Source: Candidatus Wallbacteria bacterium (GTDB lineage Bacteria; Muiribacteriota; UBA6191; JACPRK01). From it: 64,000 nucleotides of DNA. Positions 43,994 to 52,689 of this stretch are shown here, piece after piece; the first letter of the stretch is position 1, and every line of letters starts with the position of its first letter. The DNA is taken from assembly GCA_016213845.1 (NCBI GenBank), contig JACQZN010000049.1:46150-110149 (forward strand). Reading direction: 5' to 3'. The translations under genes and the position numbers were made by a program. The notes beneath the pieces are model-generated. The model saw nothing but the letters and a program-made list of their open reading frames with translations, searched no databases and was not told the DNA's origin.

Positions 43994-44738
43994 CGAGAGC
44001 CTCCTCCTTTGCTGCGGAGAGCGCCGGCAGCGTTTGCGGGAAAGCGCACCAGGCCCCATTCCAGACAAGGACCAGAAGAGCGAGCCAGTAGGCGCCCCAG
44101 GCGAAGCCGGAAACAACGTCCAGTCCCGAGTGCGCGCGCATCAGAATTCGCGACGCTCCCATGCCGGTGATGAAGACAACGTAGGCCGCGGAGAGCAAGC
44201 CGCGGAATGGCGCCAGCCGCCGCGTCTGGGTGAGCATCACCAGCAGCGCGCCGTAGACCAGCACGCACCCGGAGGCGTGGCCGCTTGGGAAAGCCAGGTT
44301 CGTGGCGGCCTCGAAGTTGCCTGCGGGCCGCGCCCGGTCAATCGTGTGCTTCAAGAAGCCGCGGGTGGCGAGCTCCAAGGCGACGATGGTCAGGAGGACC
44401 CAGGCGCGCCGCGTGCTGCCGGCCTTCAGGGCCGCTGCGGCCATCACGAATGCCAGGAAAATCAGCACGGCGGGATTGCCAGCAAAGGCAGCCGCCTGAA
44501 TCAAAGGATACACCCACCCCAGCGACTCCCTTGACGTCGGGTCCAGTCGGAAGTCGACTTCGCCCGGCAGCGCCGTGGCTGCGAAGTAGCCGAACACGAA
44601 GAGCCCCAGGAGCAGGAGCGAAACGCTGGCTAGCCGCCGCTGGCTCGAGTTTCCCTCCGAGTCGAACCGCAACCACAGGAACGGAATCGCCGCGCACGCC
44701 AGGAGCAGCGCCAGCACCGTGATCACGGAGGCCGACAT
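43977..44738 (-). CDS. PAP2-type membrane phosphatase
   Basis: 253 residues with about six transmembrane helices. The three phosphatase signature motifs are present: KHTIDRARP (KxxxxxxRP), PSGHAS (PSGH), and SRILMRAHSGLDVVSG (SRxxxxxHxxxD). The active site should face the periplasm, where such enzymes dephosphorylate lipids such as undecaprenyl pyrophosphate or phosphatidic acid. No specific substrate can be assigned. The downstream end overlaps xseA. Confidence 0.9.
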   Translation of the reverse strand: MSASVITVLALLLACAAIPFLWLRFDSEGNSSQRRLASVSLLLLGLFVFGYFAATALPGEVDFRLDPTSRESLGWVYPLIQAAAFAGNPAVLIFLAFVMAAAALKAGSTRRAWVLLTIVALELATRGFLKHTIDRARPAGNFEAATNLAFPSGHASGCVLVYGALLVMLTQTRRLAPFRGLLSAAYVVFITGMGASRILMRAHSGLDVVSGFAWGAYWLALLVLVWNGAWCAFPQTLPALSAAKEEALDAPAR

Positions 44739-44776
44739 GGCTGGCGATTATAGCAGAGAAGCGGGAATGGAGATTT

Positions 44777-44818
44777 GAGAATCGAGAATCGAGAATCGAG
44801 AATCGAGGAGCGAGAAGG
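44777..44818. repeat. Heptanucleotide tandem repeat (GAGAATC)
   Basis: Four perfect GAGAATC units (44777-44804), followed by two degenerate ones (GAGGAGC, GAGAAGG). It lies upstream of the PAP2 gene start and is the same unit as at 2094-2128, 42 kb away. Confidence 0.85.
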
Positions 44819-44906
44819 AGCAAGGCGAGGAGTCACTTCAGCTCCCGGGCAGGACGTGAACCTCGCGAGTCTCCAGGGGCGCGGGCCGCGCAGCAGGCCC
44901 TCCGCC

Positions 44907-44976
44907 TCACCCCTCACCCCTCAAGCCTCACTCCTCAAGCCTCACTCCTCAAGCCTCAAGCCTCACCCCTCACTCC
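44907..44976. repeat. Heptanucleotide tandem array (TCACCCC/TCAAGCC/TCACTCC)
   Basis: Ten consecutive 7-base units of three types: TCACCCC, TCAAGCC and TCACTCC. The last unit supplies the stop codon (TCA = TGA on the minus strand) of the saccharopine-dehydrogenase-like gene ending at 44970, so the array runs into that gene. Contraction or expansion by one unit would shift only the very end of that protein. Confidence 0.85.
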
Positions 44977-46115
44977 TGCGTCACCTCGACTTGGATGTTT
45001 CGTCGCCGAAGCTCTACGAGGAAGGCGTCCGGGGGCACGGCCAGCTCCTGGGGAACGGCTCCGCGCTGGGTGATGGTGCCATCGGCCATCATCTGGACAA
45101 TGATCGAAGCGGGGAAGGCCGTCATCCGCATCATCGCGGTCAGGGAGCCGGCGCCGTACTCGACGCACTGGTAGCGGCGACGCACCCGGCGGCCGCCCGT
45201 GGTCCCGTCCACCGAGACGCGCACCAGTACGGCGTCCGCGCCCTCGTGAGGCAGGTGCCGCACCAGGGCGGCCTCCGTGATCTGCCTGGGGACGATTTCC
45301 TGGCCCCCGACCGCGAGCGGTGCCTCGGAGAGCATCCCCAGGTCTGCCAGGAACTTCATCAGCGCGCAGTGACCCGGGTAGCGGATCGTCTTGTAGTCGA
45401 GGTCCCGCACCTTCTCCCGGTACGTTGTGGGCAGGGTGGAGGTGCCTCCGCTGGTCTGGAACGCCTCGAGCTTCCCGAACGGCGCGGGAAACTCCAGTTC
45501 CTCGACTTCGGTGAGCGAAGGGACCGTCGACAGCTCGTGATTCCGGAGCACAACGGCCGGCTCCAGGTACTCGTTGGTCAACCCCCGCACGCTGAACACG
45601 AGCTGGTAGCGCAGGGGTCCCACCGGCTTGACCGGCAGCCCGCCGACGCGGACCGACACGGTGTCGGCCCGTTCCAGATCCCGCAACCCGTGGGCCACCA
45701 GGACGCTCACCATGCCCGGCGCCAGCCCGCAGTCCGGCACGATCGTGACGCCAGCCGCCCGGGCGGCGGCGTCCATCGCCAGCTCCTTGGCGACGACCGT
45801 GTTGTTGCCGCCCAGATCGCAGAAGTGGAGCCGCCCGGCAATGGCCAGACGCGCCAGGGTTTCGTTGAACCGGTAGTCGGCCGCGCCGACCGCCGCGTCG
45901 TGGCCCTGCATGACGCGGGCGACCGAGCTCTCGTCCGCCGCGTCGATGACGGCCGCCGCCACCAGCCCTTCGCGCTCCCGGACCCGCCCCGCCGCCGCGC
46001 GCGCCAGCTGCTCGTCGCGGTCGGCAACGGTGATCTTGGTCACACGAGGATTCCGGGCCAGATCCTGGACCAACGCCCCGCCCATCTTCCCGGCGCCGAT
46101 GACGAGTATTTTCAT
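44970..46115 (-). CDS. Saccharopine dehydrogenase-like NAD(P) enzyme
   Basis: 381 residues. N-terminal Rossmann motif MKILVIGAGKMGGALV, with 'DAADESSVARVMQGHDAAVGAAD', then a stretch with HFCDLGGNNTVV and VPDCGLAPGMV typical of saccharopine dehydrogenase/lysine-6-dehydrogenase family members. The substrate is not certain; both lysine-catabolic and carboxynorspermidine-type enzymes share this pattern. Length fits (about 380). Its extreme 3' end lies inside the heptamer array. Confidence 0.85.
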   Translation of the reverse strand: MKILVIGAGKMGGALVQDLARNPRVTKITVADRDEQLARAAAGRVREREGLVAAAVIDAADESSVARVMQGHDAAVGAADYRFNETLARLAIAGRLHFCDLGGNNTVVAKELAMDAAARAAGVTIVPDCGLAPGMVSVLVAHGLRDLERADTVSVRVGGLPVKPVGPLRYQLVFSVRGLTNEYLEPAVVLRNHELSTVPSLTEVEELEFPAPFGKLEAFQTSGGTSTLPTTYREKVRDLDYKTIRYPGHCALMKFLADLGMLSEAPLAVGGQEIVPRQITEAALVRHLPHEGADAVLVRVSVDGTTGGRRVRRRYQCVEYGAGSLTAMMRMTAFPASIIVQMMADGTITQRGAVPQELAVPPDAFLVELRRRNIQVEVTQE

Positions 46116-46148
46116 CTTTCGACTCCTCCTGGCTCCTCGCCGACAACC

Positions 46149-46583
46149 TCAGCGGCCTTCCTTGGACGCCCCGCTCGCGGCCGCCTCCACCTCGAAGGCA
46201 ACTGCAGAATACGCGATCTGCCCCCGAGAATCCGTGACCTGCAACCGGCTGTCCAGGTTTGCCGTGGACGGCACCTGGGGCACGCGGACGTAAATCAGAG
46301 TGTCGCTCCACGACTCCACCGCCAGCCGGACAGGCTGGTACCCGCTCCCGGGCAGGAGCTTCACCATCCCCTTGTCGCCCGGCATGTCACCGAAGTCCCC
46401 GCCGAGAATCCGCACTCGTGCCCCGGGAGGTGCCTTCTTGGGGACCACCGAGCTGATGAAGCTGGCGTCCTTGTTCTGGACCTGGTCTCCGACGACCTCG
46501 TCTTCCGTTGCGCAGCCCGGCAGCCCCCCGATCAGCATGGCCAGGACCACCGCCGCAGCCGCGTGCTCGAACCGCATTCTCAT
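46149..46583 (-). CDS. Lipoprotein with IPT/TIG domain
   Basis: 144 residues. Lipobox LPGC at about residues 21-24 (hydrophobic segment 9-20), so the mature N-terminal Cys should be lipidated. The rest is a single TIG/IPT-like beta sandwich ('SSVVPKKAPPGARVRILGGDFGD', 'LIYVRVPQV', 'LQVTDSRGQIAYSAVAFEV'). The ATG at 46583 overlaps the selD stop (ATGA); an ATG two codons later is equally possible. Function unknown. Confidence 0.78.
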   Translation of the reverse strand: MRMRFEHAAAAVVLAMLIGGLPGCATEDEVVGDQVQNKDASFISSVVPKKAPPGARVRILGGDFGDMPGDKGMVKLLPGSGYQPVRLAVESWSDTLIYVRVPQVPSTANLDSRLQVTDSRGQIAYSAVAFEVEAAASGASKEGR

Positions 46584-47638
46584 TTGACCACCAGCGCCCT
46601 GTCTCCCCGCGGCAACACCCGTCCCACCCTCTCGGCCTCCACCGCGGCCGCCGCCAACGCCGCCCCCAGTGCGTGCGAACGCTCCTCGGGGACCGCGATC
46701 AAGAGCCCCCCGGACGTCTGCGCGTCGAAGAACGCCGCCAGCCTCGCCGGATCGACGCCCGCGCCGACCTCCAGCCGCCCTTCCAGGTACTTGCGGTTGC
46801 GCCCGTCCGCCCCGGTCAGGATGCCCTTGCGGGCGTAGGCCAGCGCCTCTTCGAGCACCGGCACTCGCTCCGCCTGGAGCTCCAAGCTCGTGTGGCTAGC
46901 GTCGGCCATCTCGAAGGCGTGCCCAAGCAACCCGAAGCCCGTGATGTCCGTCGCGGCCGCCACGCCGATTTCGACCATCGCCGCCGCGGCCCTGGCGTTG
47001 AGCTGCGTCATCAGCGCCAGCACGCGCTCCTCCGCAGCCTTGGAGGCCTTCCGCTGCTTGATTGCCGTCGTGACGATGCCGCTGCCGAGCGGCTTCGTGA
47101 GATAGAGCTCGCAGCCCGGCCTGGCGCCCGCGTTGGTCACGATCCGATCCGGATGGACGATCCCGGTCACGGAGAGCCCGTACTTGACCTCGGTGTCCTC
47201 CACGCTGTGGCCGCCCACGATGTGCGCGCCCGCCTCGCGCGTCTTGTCGGCTCCGCCCCGCAGAATCTCGCCCAGGACCTCGATGGGCAAGAGCTTCGAT
47301 GGGAATCCGACGATCGAGAGCGCTGCCAGAGGCTTGCCGCCCATCGCGAAGACATCCGAGAGACTGTTTGCAGCCGCAATCTGGCCGAAGACATAGGGGT
47401 CGTCGGCGATCGGCGTGATGAAGTCGACCGTCAGCACCAGCGCGGTCTCTTCCGAAAGCCTGTAGACGGCGGCGTCATCGGACGTGGAGAAGCCGACGAG
47501 CAGGGCATCGTCGGAGGGTCGGGGTAGGCCGCGCAGGACCTGCGCGAGTGCTCCGGGGTCGAGCTTGGCAGCTCAACCGGCGCAGCTCGAGTAGTCCGTT
47601 AACCTGAGCGGTTTGAGCTTTCTGAAGAGCTTCATCAT
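46580..47638 (-). CDS. selD: Selenide, water dikinase SelD, selenocysteine-containing
   Basis: 352 residues when the in-frame TGA at 47575-47573 is read as Sec22. Upstream of that TGA the frame reads LTDYSSCAGU AAKLDPGALAQVL, the normal SelD active-site N-terminus, in which the catalytic residue is Cys or Sec. Without recoding one sees only a shortened frame from 47437 that lacks the active site. The rest is typical: LTVDFITPIADDPYVFGQIAAANSLSDVFAMGG, GGHSVEDTEVKYG, and the kinase C-terminal half. SelD makes selenophosphate for Sec-tRNA. ATG codons at 47638 and 47635 are both possible starts. Only a short GCTC/GAGC stem is apparent after the TGA; the bSECIS was not modelled. Confidence 0.9.
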
Positions 47639-47750
47639 GACGGGCGAAATCGAGCTCCGAGTATAGGCAGCCGCTCCAAGCGGGTCAAGCCGAGCGGAGT
47701 TACCGCCGCTCGCGGTGCTATCCTGATGGCGAAGGTAAGGAGGCAAGGCC

Positions 47751-48116
47751 ATGGGCTTCTGGGACGAGTTGCAAGAAAAGGCCAAGCAGGTGGTCAAGAA
47801 GGCGGGCGAAACGCTCGAGGACGTCAAGGACACCACGTCGACCGAGCTCACGGTGCTGAAGCTCAAGCGCCAGATTTCGCTCTGCGAGTCGGAGATCCAG
47901 GCGCTGCAGAACGCCATCGGCAAGAAGGTTTACGACCTGCGGACGGTCCAGCCCGAGTCGTTTGCCAACCCCGAAATCCAGGACTGCTGCGAGAAAATCA
48001 CCGAGCAGCTCCGGCAGATTGCGGAGGTGGAGAAGGAAGTGCTCCGCGTCCGCGAGGAGCACGACGCCCGAGGCGCCGCCCAGCCGCCCGGCGGTTCGGA
48101 CAAGCCCCAGGAGTAA
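47751..48116 (+). CDS. Small coiled-coil protein of unknown function
   Basis: 121 residues. It starts MGFWDELQEKAKQVVKKAGETLEDVKD and is highly charged, with two heptad-rich helices (about 1-50 and 80-110) separated by a Cys-containing segment (QDCCEKI). The C-terminus is Gly/Ser/Pro-rich. No signal peptide. AAGGAGG lies 9-15 bases before the ATG. It diverges from selD and converges with fur. I do not recognise a family; the shape resembles small zinc-ribbon or phasin-like proteins, but with no evidence for either. Confidence 0.65.
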   Translation: MGFWDELQEKAKQVVKKAGETLEDVKDTTSTELTVLKLKRQISLCESEIQALQNAIGKKVYDLRTVQPESFANPEIQDCCEKITEQLRQIAEVEKEVLRVREEHDARGAAQPPGGSDKPQE

Positions 48117-48124
48117 GCGACCCG

Positions 48125-48607
48125 TCAGCGGCGTCGCCGCACAGGACGCTGCCGGCACTCGGCGCAGATCCCGTACAGCTCCATCCGGTGGTGCGTGAGC
48201 TCGAAGCCAAGCTGCTCGGCGGCCTCATCTTGGAGCTGCTCGATGGTCGGATTCTCGAACTCCACGATCTTCCCGCAGACCGTGCAGATGCAGTGATCGT
48301 GGTGCTCCGACGCCGCAGGCTCGTAGCGCGAGCGCCCTCCCTGGAAGTGGCGTTCCTCCGCCAGACCGCATTGCGTCAGAAGCTTCAGCGTCCGGTAGAC
48401 CGTCGCGAACCCGATCCCCGGATCGGCCTTGCGGACGCGCTTGTAGAGGTCCTCGACGCTGATGTGCTGCGGATGCGCCAGGAAGATCTCCAGGATCGCC
48501 TCACGCTGGCGCGTGAGACGAAGTCCCTTCTCCCTAAGGTAGCTCTCGAGCGTCCCGCGCGGGTCTTCCCCGGGCACGGCGCGACTCAGGATTCGCTCCA
48601 CTTTCAT
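48125..48607 (-). CDS. Fur family metal-dependent repressor
   Basis: 160 residues. A winged-helix N-terminal domain ('LRLTRQREAILEIFLAHPQHISVEDLYKRVRK', GFATVYRTLKLLTQCGLAEE) and a dimer/metal domain with SEHHDHCICTVCGKIVEF, one CxxC and a second one as CAECRQ. The HHDHC cluster and paired Cys are the usual regulatory and structural metal sites. It could be Fur, Zur or PerR; the sequence does not separate these. It is convergent with the small coiled-coil gene, nine bases away. Confidence 0.9.
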   Translation of the reverse strand: MKVERILSRAVPGEDPRGTLESYLREKGLRLTRQREAILEIFLAHPQHISVEDLYKRVRKADPGIGFATVYRTLKLLTQCGLAEERHFQGGRSRYEPAASEHHDHCICTVCGKIVEFENPTIEQLQDEAAEQLGFELTHHRMELYGICAECRQRPVRRRR

Positions 48608-48747
48608 CGGCGTCCTGCACTATAGCCGCCACGGAATCGGCGACACACGATTTTTCGAAGCCCCTCGTCGCAAGCCGCCCGCCCCGGCCGCAGGAAGCGA
48701 CGCCGGGAACCGGGGAGCCGCATCACTTCGCAACCGCTGCCCCCGAG

Positions 48748-48782
48748 CCCTTCGGCGAGCTCAGGACATGTGTGCCGAAGGG
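48748..48782. repeat. REP-like hairpin, CCCTTCGGC arms
   Basis: CCCTTCGGC (48748-48756) and GCCGAAGGG (48774-48782) are perfect complementary arms; the loop starts GAGCTCAGGAC. Core TTCGGCGAGCTCAGG is a relative of the REP-like sequence at 2186-2208. Confidence 0.7.
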
Positions 48783-48816
48783 CGGTCGCACGATTGATCG
48801 CATCAACTCAGGCGGC

Positions 48817-48847
48817 CTTCGACAGGCTCAGGCCGAGCGGGTCGAAG
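48817..48847. repeat. REP-like hairpin, CTTCGAC arms
   Basis: CTTCGAC (48817-48823) pairs with GTCGAAG (48841-48847) around AGGCTCAGGCCGAGCGG. Same core (TTCGACAGGCTCAGG) as the other REP-like copies. Confidence 0.7.
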
Positions 48848-48878
48848 CTCCCCATCATCTGGCGTCGCCCACCAGCCG

Positions 48879-49003
48879 CCAGGGCTCCGGCAAAGTCGGC
48901 GGAAATCAGGTACCGAAACCCCAGGCAACCGATTCGGCATGGGGCAGATTGCATGGGGTTTCGGAGCCAGCCCCCGATTTCCGCCTCCGCGGCTCCGACT
49001 TTG
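48879..49003. repeat. MITE-like inverted-repeat element (copy B)
   Basis: The reverse complement of copy A (8774-8906): the same arms, with GGCAAAGTCGGCGGAAATC at the left end and GCCAGCCCCCGATTTCCGCC near the right. About nine in ten bases match, with small deletions. No obvious direct repeats flank this copy. Confidence 0.8.
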
Positions 49004-49072
49004 ACGTGACCGCACCCAGGCCGCACGCCGCACTTCCGGGAAGCGGCCGGCCAGAGTAGGCTGTCGGCCATC

Positions 49073-50308
49073 ATGCCCGAGCTCTCCGAGCCCGTCCCCT
49101 CCCCCCGGCAGAGGCAAGACGTTCTGGACCTGGCCGGCGGCGCCTTTCTCTGCCTGGCGCTGGCGGGGCTCTTCTTCTCGATGGCGCTCGTCAACGTCGG
49201 CATGTGGGCGGCGGTCCTGTGCGTTGCAGCCCATGGTTTGCGGCGACCGGCAATTCAGGCCCGTCCGGCGCGCGAGCTTCTCGGCCCTCTCGGACTCGCC
49301 CTGGCGGCGTACATTGCAGCGCTGGCTCTGACGGCAGCGCTCGGCATCCGGCCGGCCGAGAGCCTGCGAGAGCTACCCAAGACGGCGGTCTTCCTGCTCT
49401 TGTTCCTGACAGCCCATCGCGTGCGCCGACGAGGCGCCCTGAAGCCGCTGCTCGTCGCGATGGCGCTGGGTTCGACCTACGCGGCCGGCTTCGCCATCTA
49501 TGAGCACTTCCACCCGGGAGAGTGGAAGCACCAGGCCCTCGCCACCGGCCGCGTCGCCGGACCGGCCTCCGACACAATCGACTTCTCGGCTCGTTTGACT
49601 CCCGCCCTGGCAGTCGGCAGCTCGATTGCCCTGTTCGCCCGCGAGCCCGCCGTTGCCGCAACCGCCACGGGCTGGTGCGCGCTGGTCGCGCTCGCGCTTG
49701 CCTTCACGCAGACGCGTGCCAACCTGGCCGCCCTGGTCGCCGGCCTGGCGGCCACCGCCCTCCTCACTCGGCGCGCCCCTCCCGTGGTCTTGCTGCTTGT
49801 CCTGGTGGCGCTTGCGCTCTGGCCAAACGCCCCCATCGCCACCCGCTACCGCACCATCGCAAGCACCCAAGATCCAAGCAACCAGTACCGCTTCGACGTC
49901 CTGCGCGTCGCTGCCACGATCGCCGCGCGCCACTTCCCCTGGGGCACCGGGCGCGGCAATTTCGGGGTCGTGCACGACGGTCTGAAGTCCCCCGATCAGC
50001 CCTCGAAACTCTCCGCCCACAACAACTACGTCGATCTCCTCTGCGAGACCGGCGTCCTCGGACTGGCGGCCTTCCTGGCCATCCACGCAGCCTTCCTCGG
50101 CCGCACGGTCTGCGGGCTGGGCGCCCTGGCGGCGGGCTCACTGGAGCACGCGGCTGCTCTGGGCTCCATCCAGGCCTTCGTCACGTTCATGGCATTCGGA
50201 CTGTTTCACTCCAACTGGACCTACGCCCTGCCGCCCGCCGTGCTGATGTCCCTCATGGGCATCGGCTGGGGGCTCGCGTCCGGCCTTGAACCGGAAAGAG
50301 GTGCCTGA
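49073..50308 (+). CDS. O-antigen ligase-like (Wzy_C) membrane protein
   Basis: 411 residues with about ten to twelve hydrophobic helices. The Wzy_C signature region is 'ARHFPWGTGRGNFGVVHDG' to SAHNNYVDLLCETGVLGLAAF, which holds the conserved HNxYL-like element (SAHNNYVDLL). It joins polysaccharide to an acceptor (WaaL-type) or polymerises repeat units (Wzy); which is not decidable from sequence. First gene of a three-gene cluster with two GT4 enzymes, three bases before the next. Confidence 0.83.
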   Translation: MPELSEPVPSPRQRQDVLDLAGGAFLCLALAGLFFSMALVNVGMWAAVLCVAAHGLRRPAIQARPARELLGPLGLALAAYIAALALTAALGIRPAESLRELPKTAVFLLLFLTAHRVRRRGALKPLLVAMALGSTYAAGFAIYEHFHPGEWKHQALATGRVAGPASDTIDFSARLTPALAVGSSIALFAREPAVAATATGWCALVALALAFTQTRANLAALVAGLAATALLTRRAPPVVLLLVLVALALWPNAPIATRYRTIASTQDPSNQYRFDVLRVAATIAARHFPWGTGRGNFGVVHDGLKSPDQPSKLSAHNNYVDLLCETGVLGLAAFLAIHAAFLGRTVCGLGALAAGSLEHAAALGSIQAFVTFMAFGLFHSNWTYALPPAVLMSLMGIGWGLASGLEPERGA

Positions 50309-50311
50309 GCC

Positions 50312-51451
50312 GTGCGCGTGCTGCACGTGCACCGCCCCGGACCGCCCGGCGAGGCCGAGGCGCTGCTGCTGACTCTGACCGCGGCCCAGGCAACGCTCGG
50401 GCTCGAGCCCGCGATCGCGATGCCTCACGCGCAGGAGCTGGCCGGAAGCATGGTCCGCTTCACCAGCGTCTTCGCCGCAGCCGGAATCGAGGTGATCGGC
50501 CTGCCGCAGGCCGGCGAGCTCGACCCGCGTCCGGCCCTCGGGCTCGACGAAGTTTGCCGGCGCCTGCGTCCGGACATCGTCCACACGCACGGCGCCGTGG
50601 CCGATCTCGTCGCGGCCGCGGCCGCGGCACTGCGGGCTGTTCCCGTCGCGTCGAGCCTCACTGCCGAGGACGCCGCATCGGCCGCCGACTCCCTGGTCCG
50701 GGCCGCGCGCGCGCTCGGGTCCGCCCGGCACGGATTCATCGCAGCCTGTTCCGCCGACGCGGCCCAGCTCCAGCAACGACACGGCGTGCCGCTCGAGAGG
50801 ATCTCGCTGGTCCCGCCTGCGACACCCGGACTCGACTCCCTGGCGCCTTCGCCGGAGTCCCTGCGCGCCGAATGGGGCGCCCTGGCCGGCGATTTCCTCA
50901 TCGGCGGATTCGGACCGTCCCACAGCGCCCGCGGCCTTTCGATCCTCCTGGAGGCGTTCTCGATGCTCCCGTGCGCCGATGCCGCCGAAGCCCCTCCCCG
51001 CCTCGTGCTCCTCACGATGGACCAGCCGCCACCCTCGCTCCAGAAGGCCGCCGCCGAGCTCGGCGGCCGGGCCCATCTGACAAGACTTCGGGACGACCCG
51101 CAGCACGCCGCCGGAGCGCTCGATCTGGTCGTGATCCCGTCACTGGCCCGTGATCCGGGCGTCTGCTGCCTGGCGGCGATGTCGGCAGCCAGACCCGTCG
51201 TCGCAACGAAGATTGGTCCACCCGCCGACCTGGTCGCGCACGCAGTGACCGGCCTCCTGGCCTCCGCGCCGAGTGCCGCGGCACTCGCCGAGGCCATGGC
51301 CGTCTGCGCGCAGGACCGGGCGCGCGCCCGCGAGATGGGGCGCTTGGGACGACTCCGGGCCGAGTCCTATTTCACGCCCGAGCGAGTCGCTCGGGAAACG
51401 CTCGACGCCTACCGCCGCATCATCCGGGGCGAGTCGCTCGCATCGGTCTGA
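50312..51451 (+). CDS. GT4-like glycosyltransferase with a degenerate E-x7-E motif
   Basis: 379 residues from a GTG. GT-B arrangement: N-terminal half begins VRVLHVHRPGPPGEAEALLL and contains PDIVHTHGAVADLVAAAAAAL; the C-terminal half has LVVIPSLARDPGVCCLAAMSAARPVVATKIG. In active GT4 enzymes the equivalent region carries two Glu spaced eight (EG..GL..LEAM). Here Glu is replaced by Asp (RDPG) and Ala (LAAM), so catalysis is in doubt. It is 11 bases before the next GT4 gene. Confidence 0.78.
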   Translation: MRVLHVHRPGPPGEAEALLLTLTAAQATLGLEPAIAMPHAQELAGSMVRFTSVFAAAGIEVIGLPQAGELDPRPALGLDEVCRRLRPDIVHTHGAVADLVAAAAAALRAVPVASSLTAEDAASAADSLVRAARALGSARHGFIAACSADAAQLQQRHGVPLERISLVPPATPGLDSLAPSPESLRAEWGALAGDFLIGGFGPSHSARGLSILLEAFSMLPCADAAEAPPRLVLLTMDQPPPSLQKAAAELGGRAHLTRLRDDPQHAAGALDLVVIPSLARDPGVCCLAAMSAARPVVATKIGPPADLVAHAVTGLLASAPSAAALAEAMAVCAQDRARAREMGRLGRLRAESYFTPERVARETLDAYRRIIRGESLASV

Positions 51452-51462
51452 GTGGCCCAACG

Positions 51463-52689
51463 ATGACGCCCCAGGTTCAACGCGCTCCCGGCTCCAGGCA
51501 AGAGATCGTCGTGGCCCGCGTCATCGCCCGATTGAACATCGGCGGTCCCGCGGTACACGTCGGTCTCGTCTGCCAGGGACTCGACCGGCTGGGCTACCGC
51601 AACCATCTCCTGACGGGCAGAGTGGAGCCCAACGAGGGCGACATGGAGCAGGCCTGCACGGACCGAGGCGTCCTGCCCGAGTACATCGAGACGCTCGGCC
51701 GCTCCCTGCGTGCCACAGACGACCTGCGATCGCTCGCGGCACTGATTGCCCGCTTCCGGCAACTGCGGCCTTCGATCGTCCACACGCACACGTCCAAGGC
51801 CGGGACCCTGGGGAGGCTCGCGGCGCTCGTGTGCCGCGTTCCGGTCGTGGTGCACACTTTTCACGGACACGTCTTCGAGGGGTACTTCGGGCGAGCCGGT
51901 AATGCTCTAGTCCGCCTGGCAGAGCGGCTGCTGGGGAGGATCACCAGCCGGATCGTGGTCCTCGGGGAGCGGCAAAGGGACGACCTGGCTCGCTTCGGAG
52001 TGGCCTCGGGCGCGAAGGTCGTCATCGTCCCGAACGGGCTCGACCTGGAGCCGCTGGTCGGCTGCCGCGCCACACGCCGTCACGAGCTGCGCGAGGAGCT
52101 GGGCATACCCGGCTCTGCGCCAGTCGCCGGGATCGTCGGCCGATTGACCGCCGTGAAGGCGCACGAGCAGTTCCTGAGGATGGCCGCGCTGCTGCGACTC
52201 CGCTGCCCGGAAGCGCACTTCCTGGTCATCGGCGATGGCGAACGCCGCCAGGAGCTCGAGGCGCAGTCGCGAGAGCTCTCGCTCTCCGGACGGGTGCACT
52301 TCACCGGCTGGCGCCGGGACCTTGCCTCGGTCTACGGCGCGCTGGACGTGCTGGTGCTGACTTCCAGGAACGAAGGCTCGCCCGTCGTCCTGAAGGAAGG
52401 GATGGCCGCGGGAGTGCCCTGCGTCTCGTTTGCCGTGGGCGGTGTGCCGGACTTGCTGCGGGAAGGCGTCACGGGATTCCTGGTCGCGCCGGGCGATGTC
52501 GATCGTCTGGCGGGCCGGGTGCTGGAATGCCTCTGCCGGCCGGAGGAGCTCGAGCCGCTCTGCGAGGCAGCGCGCCGGGAAGTGCTGGCCGGGCACGGCG
52601 CCGCCGCGATGATCTCGCGACTGGACTCGCTCTACCGGGAGCTGCTGAGGGAAGCCGGGGTTCTCACCCGACAACCGGACGGCGGCTGA
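51463..52689 (+). CDS. Glycosyltransferase family 4
   Basis: 408 residues. N-terminal half: VIARLNIGGPAVHVGLVCQGL, SIVHTHTSKAGTLGRLAAL and VVHTFHGHVFEGYFG. C-terminal GT-B half: VGRLTAVKAHEQFLRMAALL and VLTSRNEGSPVVLKEGMAAGVPCV, with an intact E-x7-E element (EGSPVVLKE). It resembles WbpY/PelF-like transferases of surface polysaccharides. The stop lies inside the hairpin at 52682-52710. Confidence 0.9.
   Translation: MTPQVQRAPGSRQEIVVARVIARLNIGGPAVHVGLVCQGLDRLGYRNHLLTGRVEPNEGDMEQACTDRGVLPEYIETLGRSLRATDDLRSLAALIARFRQLRPSIVHTHTSKAGTLGRLAALVCRVPVVVHTFHGHVFEGYFGRAGNALVRLAERLLGRITSRIVVLGERQRDDLARFGVASGAKVVIVPNGLDLEPLVGCRATRRHELREELGIPGSAPVAGIVGRLTAVKAHEQFLRMAALLRLRCPEAHFLVIGDGERRQELEAQSRELSLSGRVHFTGWRRDLASVYGALDVLVLTSRNEGSPVVLKEGMAAGVPCVSFAVGGVPDLLREGVTGFLVAPGDVDRLAGRVLECLCRPEELEPLCEAARREVLAGHGAAAMISRLDSLYRELLREAGVLTRQPDGG

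Larger units (their letters stand above)
48608..49072. other. Repeat-rich intergenic region
   Basis: 465 bases between fur and the O-antigen ligase gene. It contains two REP-like hairpins and one copy of the MITE-like element, annotated separately. Apart from these I see no gene; short open frames cover the repeats only. The last 70 bases contain the O-antigen ligase promoter region. Confidence 0.7.

Noticed and set aside
44777..44976. Possible CRISPR array
   Set aside because: Units are 7 bases with no spacers of constant length and no cas genes nearby.
46580..47437. SelD as a truncated gene starting at 47437
   Set aside because: The sequence upstream continues in frame through a TGA at the known Sec/Cys site, giving a full-length SelD.
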